Shown: positions 42,720 to 55,186, counted from the first letter of the stretch. The stretch is DNA of 64,000 bases from Adiantum capillus-veneris (GCA_014529385.2 CM043944.1:86703884-86767883); one strand, 5' to 3'. Made by a program: numbers and translations. The notes: a model not told the origin generated them from the sequence alone.

Positions 42720-44046
42720 ATGGCTGACAACAACAACACAGATGTGTTCAAGATGTTTGCTGCTGAGAATAGGTTGGATGGGGACAACTACCCTATGTGG
42801 GCTTATATGATGCAACATGTTCTTGTGTCAAAAGGCGTTTCGAACATTGTGCAGGGCATTGATGTATGTCCTGGTTCTGAGGATGTAGGCGATGTTGAGG
42901 ATGTTGCAGGTCTTACTTTAAGGATTGCTGCTGTCAGAGTTGTTTTGTCTACGGCAGAACAAGCTCGTTGGGATGTAAAGGATGCACAGGCTCATGCATT
43001 GATTGCGTTGTCTATGAAGCTCACATCCGCTCAGCAAAATTTTCAAAACAGGCTTGGGATATTCTAGTAGGTATTTTTGCAAGCCGCAATGAGGCTAAAA
43101 TTGCTTTGCTACGTAAAGAGATGGAGTCGAAGATTATGCATGAGGAAGATGATATGCACACTTTCCTTGCTAGTGTCAAGGATATCAATGAGCAGCTTAT
43201 TTCTACAGGTGAAGTCATTTCAAACAGTCCCCTTGTGCAGACTGTTCTTGATGCCTTACCAGATTCTTACCAGACTTTTGCTAGTACTTGGAGACTTATA
43301 ACCCAAGGAAATCCTGAAGTTGTCAAGTTTGATGCATTATGCACATTGCTGTTGCAAGAGTTACTTTCCAAAAAAAACAGGACTAGGCAACGTGCAGTTG
43401 AACATGCTTTTATTGCTTCTCAAAGAAAGGGTGGTAACAGTAATGCAGCCACTTCTTATGGTTCTGCTGCGAGTGGAAAAACTTATATTCCTAATGCTTC
43501 TACTGGCAGCACTTCGTTTGGCAATTCTGGTCATAAGGGCAAAAAGAAGATGCGTTGCCATTATTGTAAAGCTAATGATCACTTGATCAAGTCGTGTCCT
43601 AAGTTGAAGGCCAGAAGGCTAAGAAGAAAGAGGGTGGTTCCACTGCAAATGTTGGTTCCACTACAAATGCAGCCATTATTGAGTCTTCTATGAAAGGAGT
43701 TTGTAATGCTGATGTTGATGCAGAATGGGCTTTAGCGCAGAGTGCACTTACAATCCTACTATCCATGATGCATGCTTGTCAGTTGGCTGTACATTCACAT
43801 GTGTGGTATTTCGACAGTGGTGCTACAAAGCACATTACCTCACATCGTGAATTGTTTACCTCTCTCGAGTCTGTCCCTCATGGGAATTCAGTCACTTGTG
43901 CCAACAATGCCTCTTATCGAGTTCAGGGAGTTGGAAAGATTGTGCTTACTGTTGATAATGGCAGTTCTTTCACACTTGTTGATGCACTTTATGTACCTGG
44001 GATCAAGAAGAATCTCTTGTCTATATCCGCACTTGCTAGACTTTGA
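42720..44046 (+). pseudogene. gag-pro: Array body 2: gag and protease
   Basis: ATG 42720 gives MADNNNTDVFKMFAAENRLD in frame. A 13-base deletion near 43018, shared exactly with body 3, shifts the frame in SMKRTIVPH. Gag then continues from about 43020 (SAKFSKQAWDIL, FASTWRLITQGNPEVVKFDA, RCHYCKANDHLIKSC) to a further shift near 43611. The protease site YFDSGATKHITSHREL is kept. The same TGA as in body 1 ends the frame at 44044-44046. Confidence 0.9.
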
Positions 44047-44049
44047 CTT

Positions 44050-46826
44050 GTAGTCAAATTTGTGGATGACAGATGTACAGTTCATGATCTCAGTTTTGGT
44101 GATGAAATGTTGCATCTGGCCTTTTGTGCCGTGGGCTGTATAAGCTCACTTTGTATGACAAGTGTGGACAAAATTTTGCAAATGTTGTTGCAGATTCAAG
44201 GTCTATATCAGATGCAAAACTTTGGCATGCACATTTTGGTCATCTGCATTTTGTCAGTTTGTTGCGTTTGCAGGAATCCGATATGGTTGCTTCTTTGCCG
44301 CCTCTTGAAGAACCTGTCAAACATGTTTGTGAAGGCTATATTTTGGGTAAGATGCAGCGTTCTAAATTTCCAAAGGATGGTTCAGTTCGGGCCACATGCA
44401 GGTTGCAGCTTGTGCATAGTGATGTTTGTGGGCCCATGCAAACTCCGTCCTTGGGCAATTCCCTGTACTTCGTGACTTTCAGTGTTGATTACTCCAGGCA
44501 TGCATGGGTATTTCCACTTAAAGCGAAGTCCAAAGTTTTTATGTGCTTCAAACAATTTCTGGCTATGGCTGAAAATGTCTCGAAATGTACTATGGGCACC
44601 CTCTATTCCCATCGAGGGGGGGAGTATATGTCTCATGAATTTAATGCATTTCTGGCTAGTCGTGGGATAAAACACCAATGTACAGTTCCTTATACACCTC
44701 AGCAAAATGGTGTTTCTGAGAGGAAAAACAGGTCACCTACGGAAATGGCAAGATGTATAGTCAAAAGTCAAGCTTTGCCGCATTCTTTTTGGCTTCAGTC
44801 CATCATGTGTGCCACTTATGTACTTAATAGGTGTCCTACGAAAGCTTTGCAGTCTATTACTCCATACGAAGCATGGCATGATAGAAAGCCTTCTATTGAG
44901 CACGTGCATGTTTTTGGCTGTTTGGCACATGCTTTGGTGCCACAAACACAGCGAAAAAAATTGGATGATAAGGTTGTCAAATGTATTTTTGTTGGTTATA
45001 GTGCTGAAAGCAAAGGTTACACGTTCAAGCATCCGCAAACAAAACGTATTTTTGTTTCACGGGATGTAGTGTTTGTGGAAGATTCTGTTCATCCCTTGTT
45101 GTCATGTACTAGAGACAGTAATGTAAGCTCACGGGACATTTATGACACTTTGTTGCCTCTTTTCAATGATGGAAATACGAATGTAATTTCCAATGAGGCA
45201 AATGTACATCCTATGGGGTTTTTTGAAAATGTTTTAGATCAGCCTATTACTGATGCAGATGTACATGATGTACTTGATGAGAAAAGGGCTGAAAATGAGC
45301 AGGCTAGAGGTATGCCAAAATGGCTGGTGCACACTTTGTGTGACAGTAAATTGGATTCACCTTTGTCTAGTCGTACTCGTTCAAGCTCTCGCCATGCATC
45401 TTATGCATCAGATTGTTATGCTTTGGCTGTGTCTAACTTACATGATGTTGAGGAGCCTCTGTCTTTTGATAAAGCAGAGAATTCAAAAAATTGGATGGCT
45501 GCTATGCAATCAGAATATGATGCACTTATAAAAAATGACACATGGACTTTATGTGATTTTCCTCCTGGCAAAAAGGCCATTGGTACAAAGTCGGTTTACA
45601 AGTTGAAATGCAAGCCGGATGGTGAGATCGACCGCCATAAGGCTCAACTTGTTGCAAAGGGTTATGAACAGCAAAAAGGCATTGATTATGAAGAGACTTT
45701 CGCTCCCACTTTTTGTATGACTACTGTGCATTTTCTATGTGCATTGGCAGCTCATTTTGGTTGGGATGTACATCAATCAGACATTGTTACTGCTTTCTTG
45801 AATGGTGACATATTTGAGGAAGTTTATGTAACACAGCCTTGCGGTTTTGTCATAAAAGGACAAGAGGACAAAGTGTGCAGATGTAAGAAGGCTTTGTATA
45901 GGTCGAAGCAATCTCCTTGTGCTTGGTATGAGAAATCTAACACTCATTTGGTTAAACGGGGCTTTCGTAACAGTCCAACAGAAAGCACATTGTATGTAAA
46001 GCGTGAGGATGATGTACTTCAGAAAAGTTACATAGAGACATTGCTATGTAAATTTGGACGTGAGGATTGCAAGCCTATTGCCACTCCCATGGAAACAGGT
46101 TTGAAGTTGAGTCTACATGATGTTGGCGATCCTGCTGATGTCACTCTTTACCAAACTGATGTTGGCTGCCTCATTTATGTATGCAACACGAGGCTGGATA
46201 TTCAGTTTGCAGTCTCATAGGTCAGCAGATTTATGCATAGCTTAGGGTCTAAGCATTGGCAGGCTGTCAAGAGGATTTTCCGCTACCTTAGTGGCACTTT
46301 ACATCTTGGCTTGTTTTATCCCAAGGGGGGATCATTGCCGCCAGACTTACATGCTTTTTTGGACTCAGCTTGGGCTGGTTGTTTTGACACACGAGTGTCC
46401 ACAAGTGGTTTTTGTTTCATGCTTGGCAGTTCATGTATATCATGGTTGAGCAAGAAGCAACCTATTGTGGCCACTTCGAGTTGTGAGGCTGAGTACAGGG
46501 CAGTCTTCACAGCTATGGTTGAGTGTGTATGGCTCAGACGCCTTATGGCTGATTTGGGTGTTGGACAGGACATTGCCAACACTATCTACACTAACAGCCA
46601 GAGTGCATTGACAGTTGCGAGGAACCCAGTTTTTCATGCTCACACAAAGCACATTGAGGTGCATTACCACTATGTCAGGGAGAGGCTCTCAGCAGCAGGA
46701 GACATCAGCTTGGCTTATGACGTGCCAACACCGGACAACCTTGCAGATCTTTTAACAAAGGCATTGTCTCGTGAGAAGCTTGAAGCTGTCCGCAAAGCTT
46801 TGGGCTTACTCCCCTTTGTGGACTGA
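44050..46826 (+). pseudogene. pol: Array body 2: integrase, RT without active site, RNase H
   Basis: A 698-codon ORF (44124-46220) looks healthy but lacks two catalytic features. The integrase second Asp is changed (LYSHRGGEY for LRSDRGGEY). About 171 bases of RT are deleted in frame at KREDDVL-QKSYIE near 46020, removing the YVDD block found in the other copies. Integrase otherwise shows VHSDVCGPMQTPS and TPQQNGVSERKNRS; FIDDYSR is FSVDYSR. TAG at 46218-46220 precedes an intact RNase H ORF (46233-46826): LDSAWAGCFDTRVSTSG, SCEAEYRAVF, TNSQSALTVARNP and DLLTKALS. Confidence 0.9.
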
Positions 46827-46900
46827 TCATGTTGTCAAGGCATGGCACTTCCCTTCACTCATGCGCCAGCTCTCGTTCACCGCATCACTCCAGGGGGATT

Positions 46901-47092
46901 TGTTACCATATACATGTGGTAGTGATGTGTGTGAACACACTAGGACCGCCGGGGCATTTTTTCCCTCTTTAGGAGGTTTTTCCCCCTAATCATTGTATAT
47001 ACGCCCATCACTCTAGGGCTATCTATCTTTCCATCACACTTCCTTCCTCTTCTCCAAGCTGTGTGTGTTTCTCTACAACCCTAATTCCAACA
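46901..47092 (+). repeat. Array LTR C, internally deleted
   Basis: 192 bases. Relative to the other LTRs about 35 bases are missing near 47035 (the CACTAA..AACACACTCT..GTGTGCCTTGAG part). The ends and the primer site after it are intact. Confidence 0.93.
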
Positions 47093-47453
47093 ATTGGTAT
47101 CAGAGCAGGTTGCGTCCTCCCGAGCTTAGTCGCCAGCTACTCCAGTACACGCCTGCTCACTTTCTCCAATTTCAGTGAGCTTTGGCAAGCGTTTGCAGGT
47201 TGCCAAATAATTCGAGAGAGCTCGTAGAGTCTGGTCTCGTCAAAATTTTGATTCGGGCTCATTTCGGCCTCCGTTTCCACTACAGGCAGTATTGCACAAG
47301 CTATTTCGTCATGTTGTGCAGAATTTCTGTCAGTGGATTTTTCTGCATAACAGGTGCCTCATAGTCTTCTACGGTTTGTGCTATATAGCACGTGTTGTTC
47401 CCACTCCGTTTCTCCTTTTTCGGACAGTTTTCATATCAGGTGCAGCATTTACC

Positions 47454-49108
47454 ATGGCTGACAACAACAACACATATGTGTTCAAGATGTTTGCTATTGA
47501 GAATAGGTTGGATGGGGACAACTACCCTATGTGGGCTTATATGATGCAACATGTTCTTGTGTCAAAGGGCATTTGAAACATTGTGCAGGGCATTGATATA
47601 CGTCCTAGTTCTGAGGATGTAGGCGATGTCGAGGATGTTGCAGGTCTTGCTGACAGGATTGCTTCTGTTAGAGTTTTTTTGCCTACAGCAGAACAAGCTC
47701 GTTGGGATGTAAAGGATGCGTAGGCTCATGCATTGATTGCGTTGTCTATGAAGCTCACATCCGTTCACCAAAATCTGCAAAACATGCTTGGGATATTCTA
47801 GTAGGTATTTTTGCAAGCTGCAATGAGGCTAAAATTACTTTGCTGCGTAAAGAGTTGGAGTTGAAGATTATGCATGAGGAAGATGATATGGAAACTTTCC
47901 TTGCTAGTGTCAAGGATATCAATGAGCAGCTTATTTCTGTAGGTGAAGTCATTTCAGAAAGTCTCCTTGTGCAGACTATTCTTCATGCCTTACCAGATTC
48001 TTACCAGACTTTTTCTAGTACTTGGAGACTTATGACGCAAGGAAATCCTGAAGTTGTCAGGTTTGATGCATTATGCACATTGCTGTTGCAAGAGTCACTT
48101 TCCAGAAAAAACAGGACTAGGCAACGTGCAGTTGAACATGCTTTTATTGCTTCTCAAAGAAAGGGTGGTAACAGTAAAGCAGCCACTTCTTATGGTTCTA
48201 CTGCGAGTGGCAAAACTTCTGTTCATAATGCTTCTGCTGGCAGCACTTCGTTTGGCAATTCTGGTGATAAGGGCAAAAAGAAGATGCGTTGCCATTATTG
48301 TAAAGCTAATGATCACTTGATCAAGTCGTGTCCTAAGTTGAAGGCCAAAGAGGCTAAGAAGAAAGAGGGTGGTTCCACTGCAAATGCTGGTTCCACTACA
48401 AATGCAGCCATTGTTGAGTCTTCTATGAAAGGAGACTGTAATGCTGATGTTGATGCAGAATGGGCTTTTAGCGCAAAGTGCACTTACAATCCTGCTATCC
48501 ATGATGCATGCTTGTCAGTTGCTGCAGATTCACATGTGTGGTATTTTGACAGTGGTGCTACAAAGCACATTACCTCACATCATGAATTGTTTACCTCTCT
48601 CGAGTCTGTCCCTCATGGGAATTCAATCACTTGTGCCAACAATGCCTCTTATCCAGTTCAGGGAGTTGGAAAGATTGTGCTTACTGTTGCTAATGGCAAT
48701 CCTTTCACACTTTTTGATGCACTTTATGTACCTAGGATCAAGAAGAATCTCTTGTCTGTATCCGCACTTGCTAGACTCGGACTTGTAGTCAAATTTGTGG
48801 ATGACATATGTACAGTTCATGATCTCAGTTTTGGTGATGAAATTGTTGCATCTGGCCTTTTGTGCTGTGGGCTGTATAAGCTCACTTTGTATGACAAGTG
48901 TGGACAAAATTTTGCAGATTCAAGGGCTATTTCACATGCAAAACTTTGGCATGCACGTTTTGGTCATCTGAATTTTGCCAGTTTGCTGCGTTTGCAGAAA
49001 TCTGATATGGTTGCTTCTTTGCCGCCTTTTGAAGCACCTGTCAAACATGTTTGTGAAGGCTGTATTTTGCGTAAGATGCAACGATCTAAATTTCCAAAGG
49101 TTTGTTAA
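47454..49108 (+). pseudogene. gag-pro: Array body 3: gag, protease and integrase finger
   Basis: ATG 47454 is in frame but stops at TGA 47574-47576 (SKGI-stop). It carries the same 13-base deletion as body 2 (near 47751). After this a 468-codon ORF (47702-49108) covers the rest of Gag, the knuckle RCHYCKANDHLIKSC, protease YFDSGATKHITSH and the GAG-pre-integrase region KLWHARFGHLNFASLLRLQK. Unlike bodies 1 and 2, it has GGA, not TGA, at the ARLGLVVKF site. TAA at 49106-49108 follows a change in KFPKDGSVRAT. Confidence 0.9.
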
Positions 49109-51691
49109 GTTCGGGCCACATGCAGGTTGCAGCTTGTGCATAGTGATGTTTGTGGGCCCATGCAAACTCCGTCCTTGGGCAATTACCTGTACTTTGTGAC
49201 TTTTATTGATGATTCCTCTAGGCATGCATGGGTATTTCCGCTTAAAGCGAAGTCCAAATTTTTTATGTGCTTCAAACAATTTCTGGCTATGGCTGAAAAT
49301 GTCTCGAAATGTACTATGGGCACCCTCCGTTCCGATCAAGGGGGGGAGTATGTGTCTCATGAATTTAATGCATTTCTGGCTAGTCATTGGATAAAACACC
49401 AATCTACAGTGCCTTATACACCTCAGCAAAATGGTGTTGCTAAGAGGAAAAACAGGTCACCTACGAAAATGGCAAGATGTATGGTCAAAAGTCAAGCTTT
49501 GCCGCATTCTTTTTGGCTTGAGGCCATCATGTGTGCCACTTATATACTTAACAGGTGTCCTACGAAAGCTTTGCAGTCTATTACTCCATATGAAGCATAG
49601 CATGATAGAAAGCCTTCTATTGAGCACATGCGTGTTTTTTGGTTGTTTGGCATATGCTTTAGTGCCACAAACACAGCGCAGAAAATTGGATGATAAGGCT
49701 GTTGGTTATAGTGCTGAAAGCAAAGGTTATAGGTTGTATCATCCACAAAAAAACGTATTTTGGTTTCACGGGATGTAGTGTTTGTGGAAGATTCTCTTCA
49801 GCCCTTGCTCTCATGTACTAGAGACAGTAATGTAAGATCACGGGACATTTATGACACTTTGTTGCCTCTTTTCAATGGTGGAAATAGGAATGTAATTTGC
49901 AATGAGGCAAATGTACAGCCTATGGCGGTTTCTCAAAATGTTTTAGATCGGCCTATTACTGATGCAGATGTACATGAAGTACTTGATGAGGAAAGGGCTG
50001 AAAATGAGCAGGCTAGAGGTATGCCAAAATGGCTGGTGCACACTTTACGTGACAGTAAATTGGATGCACCTTTGTCTAGTTGTACTCGTTCAAGCTCTCT
50101 CCATGCATCTTATGCATCAGATTGTTATGCTTTGGTTGTGTCTAGCTTACATGATGTTGAGGAGCCTCTGTCTTTTGATGAAGCAGAGAATTCAAAAAAT
50201 TGGATGGCTGCCATGCAATCAGAATATGATGCACTTATAAAAAATGACACATGGACTTTATGTGATTTTCCTCCTTGCAAAAAGGCCATTGGTACAAAAG
50301 TGGGTTTACAAGTTGAAATGCAAGTCGGATGGTGAGATCGATTGCCATAAGGCTCCACTTGTTGCAAAGGGTTATGCACAGCAAAAAGGCATTGATTATG
50401 AAGAGACTTTTGCTCCCACTTGTTGTATGACTACTGTGCATTTTCTATGTGCATTGGCAGCTCATTTCGGTTGGGATGTACATCATTTTGCTTTCCTGAA
50501 TGGTGCCATATTTGAGGAAGTTTATGTAACACAGCCTTGCGGTTTTGTCATAAAAGGACAAGAGGACAAAGTGTGCAGATATAAGAAGGATTTGTATAGG
50601 TTGAAGCAATCTCCTTGTGCTTGGTATGAGAAAGCTGACACTCATTTGGTTGCACGGGGCTTTCGTAACAGTCCAACAGAAAGCACATTGTATGTAAAGC
50701 GTGAGGATGATGTACTTCTCATTGTGGTTCTTTATGTTGATGATTTGCTGATCACTGGACCAAATGAGAGACATATTCCTGAATTTAAGGCTGATTTGAA
50801 TGCTACTTTCAAGATGAAAGATTTGGGGCTGTTGCATCATTACTTGGGTATACAGTTTAAGCAGTGTGATGGTGGTATTGCCTTGTGTCAGAAAAGTTAC
50901 ATAGAGACATGCTATGTAAATTTGGACTTGAGGATTGCAAACCTATTGCCACTCCCATGGAAACAGGTTTGAAGTTGAGTCTACATGATGTTGGCGATCC
51001 TGCTGATGTCAATCTTTACAAAACTCATGTTGGTTGCCTCATTTATCTATGCAACACGAGGCCGGATATTCAGTTTGCAGTCTCATAGGTCAGAAGATTT
51101 ATGCATAGCCCAGGGTCTAAGCATTGGCAGGCTGTCAAGAGGATTTTCCGCTACCTTAGTGCCACTTTACATCTTGGATTGTTTTATCCCAAGGGGGGAT
51201 CATTGCCGCCAGACTTACATGCTTTTTCGGACTCAGATTGGGCTGGTTGTTTTTACACGTGAGTGTCCACAAGTGGTTTTTGTTTCATGCTTGGCAGTTC
51301 ATGTATATCATGGTTGAGCAAGAAGCAACCTATTGTGGCCACTTCAAGTTGTGAGGCTGAGTACAGGGCAGTCTTCACACCTACGGTTGAGTGTGTATGG
51401 CTCAGACTCCTTATGGCTGATTTCGGTGTTGGACAGGACATTGCCAACACTATCTACACTGCCAGCCAGAGCGCATTGGCAGTTGCAAGGAACCCAGTTT
51501 TTCATGCTCGCACAAAGCACATTGAGGTGCATTACCACTATGTCAGGGAGAGGTTCTCAGAAGGAGAGATCAGCTTGGCTAATGACATGCCAACACAGGA
51601 CAACCTTGCAGATCTTTTCACAAAGGCATTGTCTCATGAGAAGCTTGAAGCTTTCCGCAAAGCTTTGGGCTTACTCCCCTTTGTGGACTGA
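49109..51691 (+). pseudogene. pol: Array body 3: integrase core, RT, RNase H
   Basis: Integrase: VHSDVCGPMQTPS, FIDDSSRHAWVF, LRSDQGGEYVSHEF and TPQQNGVAKRKN, where the Glu-to-Lys change in VAER hits the catalytic Glu. A TAG ends it at 49598-49600 (YEA-stop). Linker and RT continue with shifts near 49640, 49750 and 50300. RT shows HHFAFLNGAIFEEVYVTQP (the Asp-containing QSDIVTA segment is altered) and VVLYVDDLLITGPN. TAG at 51086-51088 is shared with bodies 1 and 2. RNase H 51263-51691 is open to its end. Confidence 0.88.
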
Positions 51692-51765
51692 TCATGTCCT
51701 CAGGGCATGGCACTTCCCTTTACTCATGTGCCAGCCCTCATTCACCGCATCACTCCAGGGGGATT

Positions 51766-51992
51766 TGTTACCATATACATGTGGTAGTGATGTGTGTGAA
51801 CACACTAGGACCGCCGGGGCATTTTTTCCCTCTTTAGGAGGTTTTTTCCCCCGAGCATTGTATATACGCCCATCACTCTAGGGCTATCTATCTTTCCATT
51901 GCACACTAAGTAACACACTCTCTATTGTATGCCTTGAGCTTCGTTCGTCTTCTCCAAGCTGTGTGTGTTTCTCTGCAACCCTAATTCCAACA
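51766..51992 (+). repeat. Array LTR D
   Basis: 227 bases, the right outer LTR. It is followed by target copy CCTTT at 51993-51997 and preceded by the purine tract CCAGGGGGATT. Confidence 0.95.
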
Positions 51993-52408
51993 CCTTTTTT
52001 GTGTGCTTGATTTCTATAGGCACCGCTGGAAGGTTATTGATAAAATATAACTTGTTTACAATAGTGGATAGAAAAGTAAAATAAAAATCAAGATCTGAAC
52101 TATCTTGTCCGTCAATGATGGGTAGCTTAGCTAAGAAGGTTTTAAAGGCCTCTAGAAGCTTATCCTTCGCTTTTCTGGAAAAAATCAATAAGGAGAGCCA
52201 GTCATTTATAGAAGCAGTGTTTAATACCGATATAGAGTGGGTGCTTAAAGCTTGTTTTTCAAAGTCCGGCAATTTTTTGCGAAATTCCACACCTTTGAAA
52301 CAAGAAATTATACACTGGGTACCAACGGGTGGAACAGGAATTCCTTCTTCTATTCCATATCCGAGACGGGTGAGAGATGGAATCCAAAAATCTTGAATAA
52401 ATCACAAT
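51993..52408 (-). pseudogene. First part of the upstream PLE-associated ORF
   Basis: Open on the minus strand from a TGA near 52408. It reads QDFWIPSLTRLGYGIEEGIP, then VEFRKKLPDFEKQALSTHSI, NDWLSLLIFSRKAKDKLLEA and FYFTFLSTIVNKLYFINNLP. The first Met is at 52290. The frame enters the copia LTR at 51992 after HTKK. If the array and one CCTTT are removed it continues without a shift into 37203 (VINPLLELDL). No domain recognised. Its start may be upstream of the stop if the gene was spliced or is decayed. Confidence 0.5.
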
Positions 52409-54398
52409 ACAATTAATAACTCAACAATTATTTTTCACGAAACAAACCGTACTAAGTTTCCTCAGTGTATGATGGATACCCGACCAAAGGTATCCTGGGA
52501 AAATTGTGTGTGTGTTTGATTGAAAAATCCCATCATTTAGAATCGTATACTGAGAGAACTTAAATACTATTTTCACTTATCATGTTGTGTAAAGACTAAA
52601 CCAAAGTACAGTTTTTTTTATATAAAACTTATTACAAGATACTTCGATACATGAAAAAGTAGGAGCTTTTAGCCGGAACTCCTAGTAGATGAAAGCGGGG
52701 ATCTTTACCTGCCAACCAACCACAAGTACAATTAATTAGAATTAATTTGCACTAAATCGGTGACAGGTATATCAAGCAATCTCCACTGCTTGTTATCGTT
52801 GTCACACCCTTGGACCCCAACCTTACTCCTAGTTATATGTTATGTTCTCCTTGGCTTGTCTATGTAAGTGGGGTCGATTACGGTCTGTGAAAGTTGTCAC
52901 ACCCTTGGACCCCAACCTTACTCCTAGTTATATGTTATGTTCTCCTTGGCTTGTCTATGTAAGTAGGGTCGATTACGGTCTATGAAAGTTTTTATAGGTT
53001 TACAAGGTTTGGAGATGGGGTCCCTAATTGCTACTGGCTTGGTTCGCTTTTTTCCTTCATGAGCTTGTCCCGTATCTGTTGTAGCTTAAATACATCTCGA
53101 GTGATGCTCATCCTAGTTGTCTGCCTGTATCCCTGTTTGTCACCAATGGTTAAACTTTATATGAGTTGAGCATTCTTTAGATACTATACTAGATGTTGCC
53201 ATAAGGGCAACCCTATCTTTATGATTTCTAAGTATGCTTTCCAAGATATAAGTATAACTAATTTGTGAAAATTTTGGCAGCATTTCGTTTGAAACACCGT
53301 TCATTTTTATAATAAAAAACAATGACATGTCCTCACAAGAGGTTGTCATATATCACGATTCGAATCATTAACCCATTCTTATGCTGGATAGTAGTCTTAA
53401 GAAAAAGTAACTAAAAACTTTCCTTGTTTACAAAACCAATTGTATTCAAAACTCTCACTAACAATTCCAGAATTTAGCAGTCATATATGACATCTATTCA
53501 CAAGGAAATTTGGCATATACCTTCTTTCACACCTCTTAATGCTAGGTACTAAAAAAACAAATGGTTATACACCTGAGTTTAGCATTCTTAAATCTTATAC
53601 TATCCATTGCCTTATGGCCACCCTTATTTCTATGGTTCATACGTGTGTATGATACTTTCTAAGTATATTTAGTCTGTGAGTATTTTGGAAGCATCCTGTT
53701 TGTAAAACCTTTCTTTGTTCAAAAAAACTCTTGCACGATTACATCTGTCCTCACAGGAGGCTGTCGTAAACCCTCTTTCCAATCATTGATGCTAGATTAA
53801 AAAAGCAAATGGTTATACATGTTTAGCCTTCTTAGATACTACACTAGATGTTGCCTTAGGTGCACCCGTATCTTTATGGTTTACTAGTCAGCACGATACT
53901 TTATACTTATACTTAATTTGTGAAAATTTTGGCAGCATCCCCTTTGTACAACCTTTATTGTTTCAAAAACATCCAATCTTACACAATGACTTTTGTCCTC
54001 ACAGGAGGCTGTCGTATACATCTCTAAAATATTTTCATGCGAAATAGTATTCAAGAAACTGATAAGAAAGACTTTTCATTTTTACTTTTAGTGCTTACAC
54101 ATAACTATATTTGAGGCTTTCTGTATTAAATCACCTGATTGTTGGTTGTAGTAGCCATCTATAGTGCTCCTCTTTCTCACTTAGTGCTCAAGGTAATGCA
54201 CCACTTGAAACTGGTACCCTCGTTATGGTATCGATACTGTTCCAGACATGGTATCAAAAAAATTAATTTTCCGCTTAATACTGTGTACTTTTGTTACTCT
54301 GTTTACAATATGCATATGCTTGCATGTGCTTGTCCGACCATGAGCATGTTGGTGAGTACCATCCTTAGTGTAATGCTGTCCCTTGTGCTCCTACATAA

Positions 54399-54403
<5 letters not shown>
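52409..54403. repeat. Non-coding interval with local tandem repeats
   Basis: No gene. A 95-base tandem duplication lies at about 52799-52989 (GTCACACCCTTGGACCCC start at 52801 and 52896). Three degenerate copies of a roughly 200-250-base unit lie at about 53150-53350, 53570-53770 and 53812-54020. They share TAGATACTA.ACTAGATGTTGCC, TTTGTGAAAATTTTGGCAGCAT and GTCCTCACAGGAGGCTGTCGTA. Spacing is about 415 and 245 bases. Confidence 0.75.

Positions 54404-54484
<81 letters not shown>
54404..54484. repeat. (GT)n microsatellite
   Basis: About 40 GT units. The flanks are the same as those of the tract at 26755. Confidence 0.95.
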
Positions 54485-54485
<1 letters not shown>

Positions 54486-54883
54486 GTGCCATGGTTGTTC
54501 CACAAACACTTGGAGTGTTTATGCATGCGCTTTGTGTATATAGTGCTTTAACCACATGTGTTTTACTATAGAATTCTAACAGTATACAGACGCTTTTTTG
54601 TGAATCGCATAGTGTGCCTTCTGGCGTGGTTATTTTACTTACTATTCAAATGCATGTTCTCATCGGCAATTGTTTTGACATAGTACCAAAAAAAACTCAG
54701 TTTCTACCTTGCTGTGTCACACAACCGGATAATCTGTTGCGTTTTTTCTTGGAATGAGTGGTCGTATCCCACACAGTGCTTCTTGTTGTTGCTTGCGTTA
54801 TGCCTTGTATCGGATGGTTGTCTCTATTGCCTGGTATTGGTACCGTGTGTGTGTGCGTGTGTTGTTTGCCTTGTAGCCTTGGC

Positions 54884-55186
<303 letters not shown>

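Larger units (their letters stand above)
37204..51992 (+). mobile_element. Copia tandem array: four LTRs, three internal bodies
   Basis: LTRs at 37204-37430, 42140-42366, 46901-47092 and 51766-51992 alternate with three copia bodies in the same orientation. The outer ends are flanked by one perfect target duplication, CCTTT (37199-37203 and 51993-51997). Inner LTRs have no flanking duplications, because they directly adjoin the bodies with primer site and purine tract in place. This is the product of one insertion later expanded by unequal recombination between LTRs, not of three insertions. All bodies share a TAG in RNase H that is absent from the 11033 copy. The family is the same as the 11033-16168 element. 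Confidence 0.93.
26700..52408 (-). mobile_element. Penelope-like retroelement split by two copia insertions
   Basis: Read on the minus strand: 52408-51993, then 37203-35564, then 30010 to about 26700. Without the two insertions (and one target copy each) about 5.36 kb remains. An RT with Penelope-type blocks lies at about 28858-30010. An upstream ORF with its own TATA box starts at 36347, and a further upstream ORF runs from 52408 into 37203. The RT and the 36347 ORF are one frame of more than 600 codons after removal of the 30011-35563 copia. No GIY-YIG endonuclease is recognisable, which fits the endonuclease-lacking branch known from telomere-associated elements, though loss by decay is possible. 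The 3' part is interspersed with (CA)n tracts (minus strand). Several stops make this copy inactive. Confidence 0.75.

Noticed and set aside
37204-51992. Three independent copia insertions
   Set aside because: Inner LTRs have no target duplications and are shared between neighbours, while only the outer pair has CCTTT.
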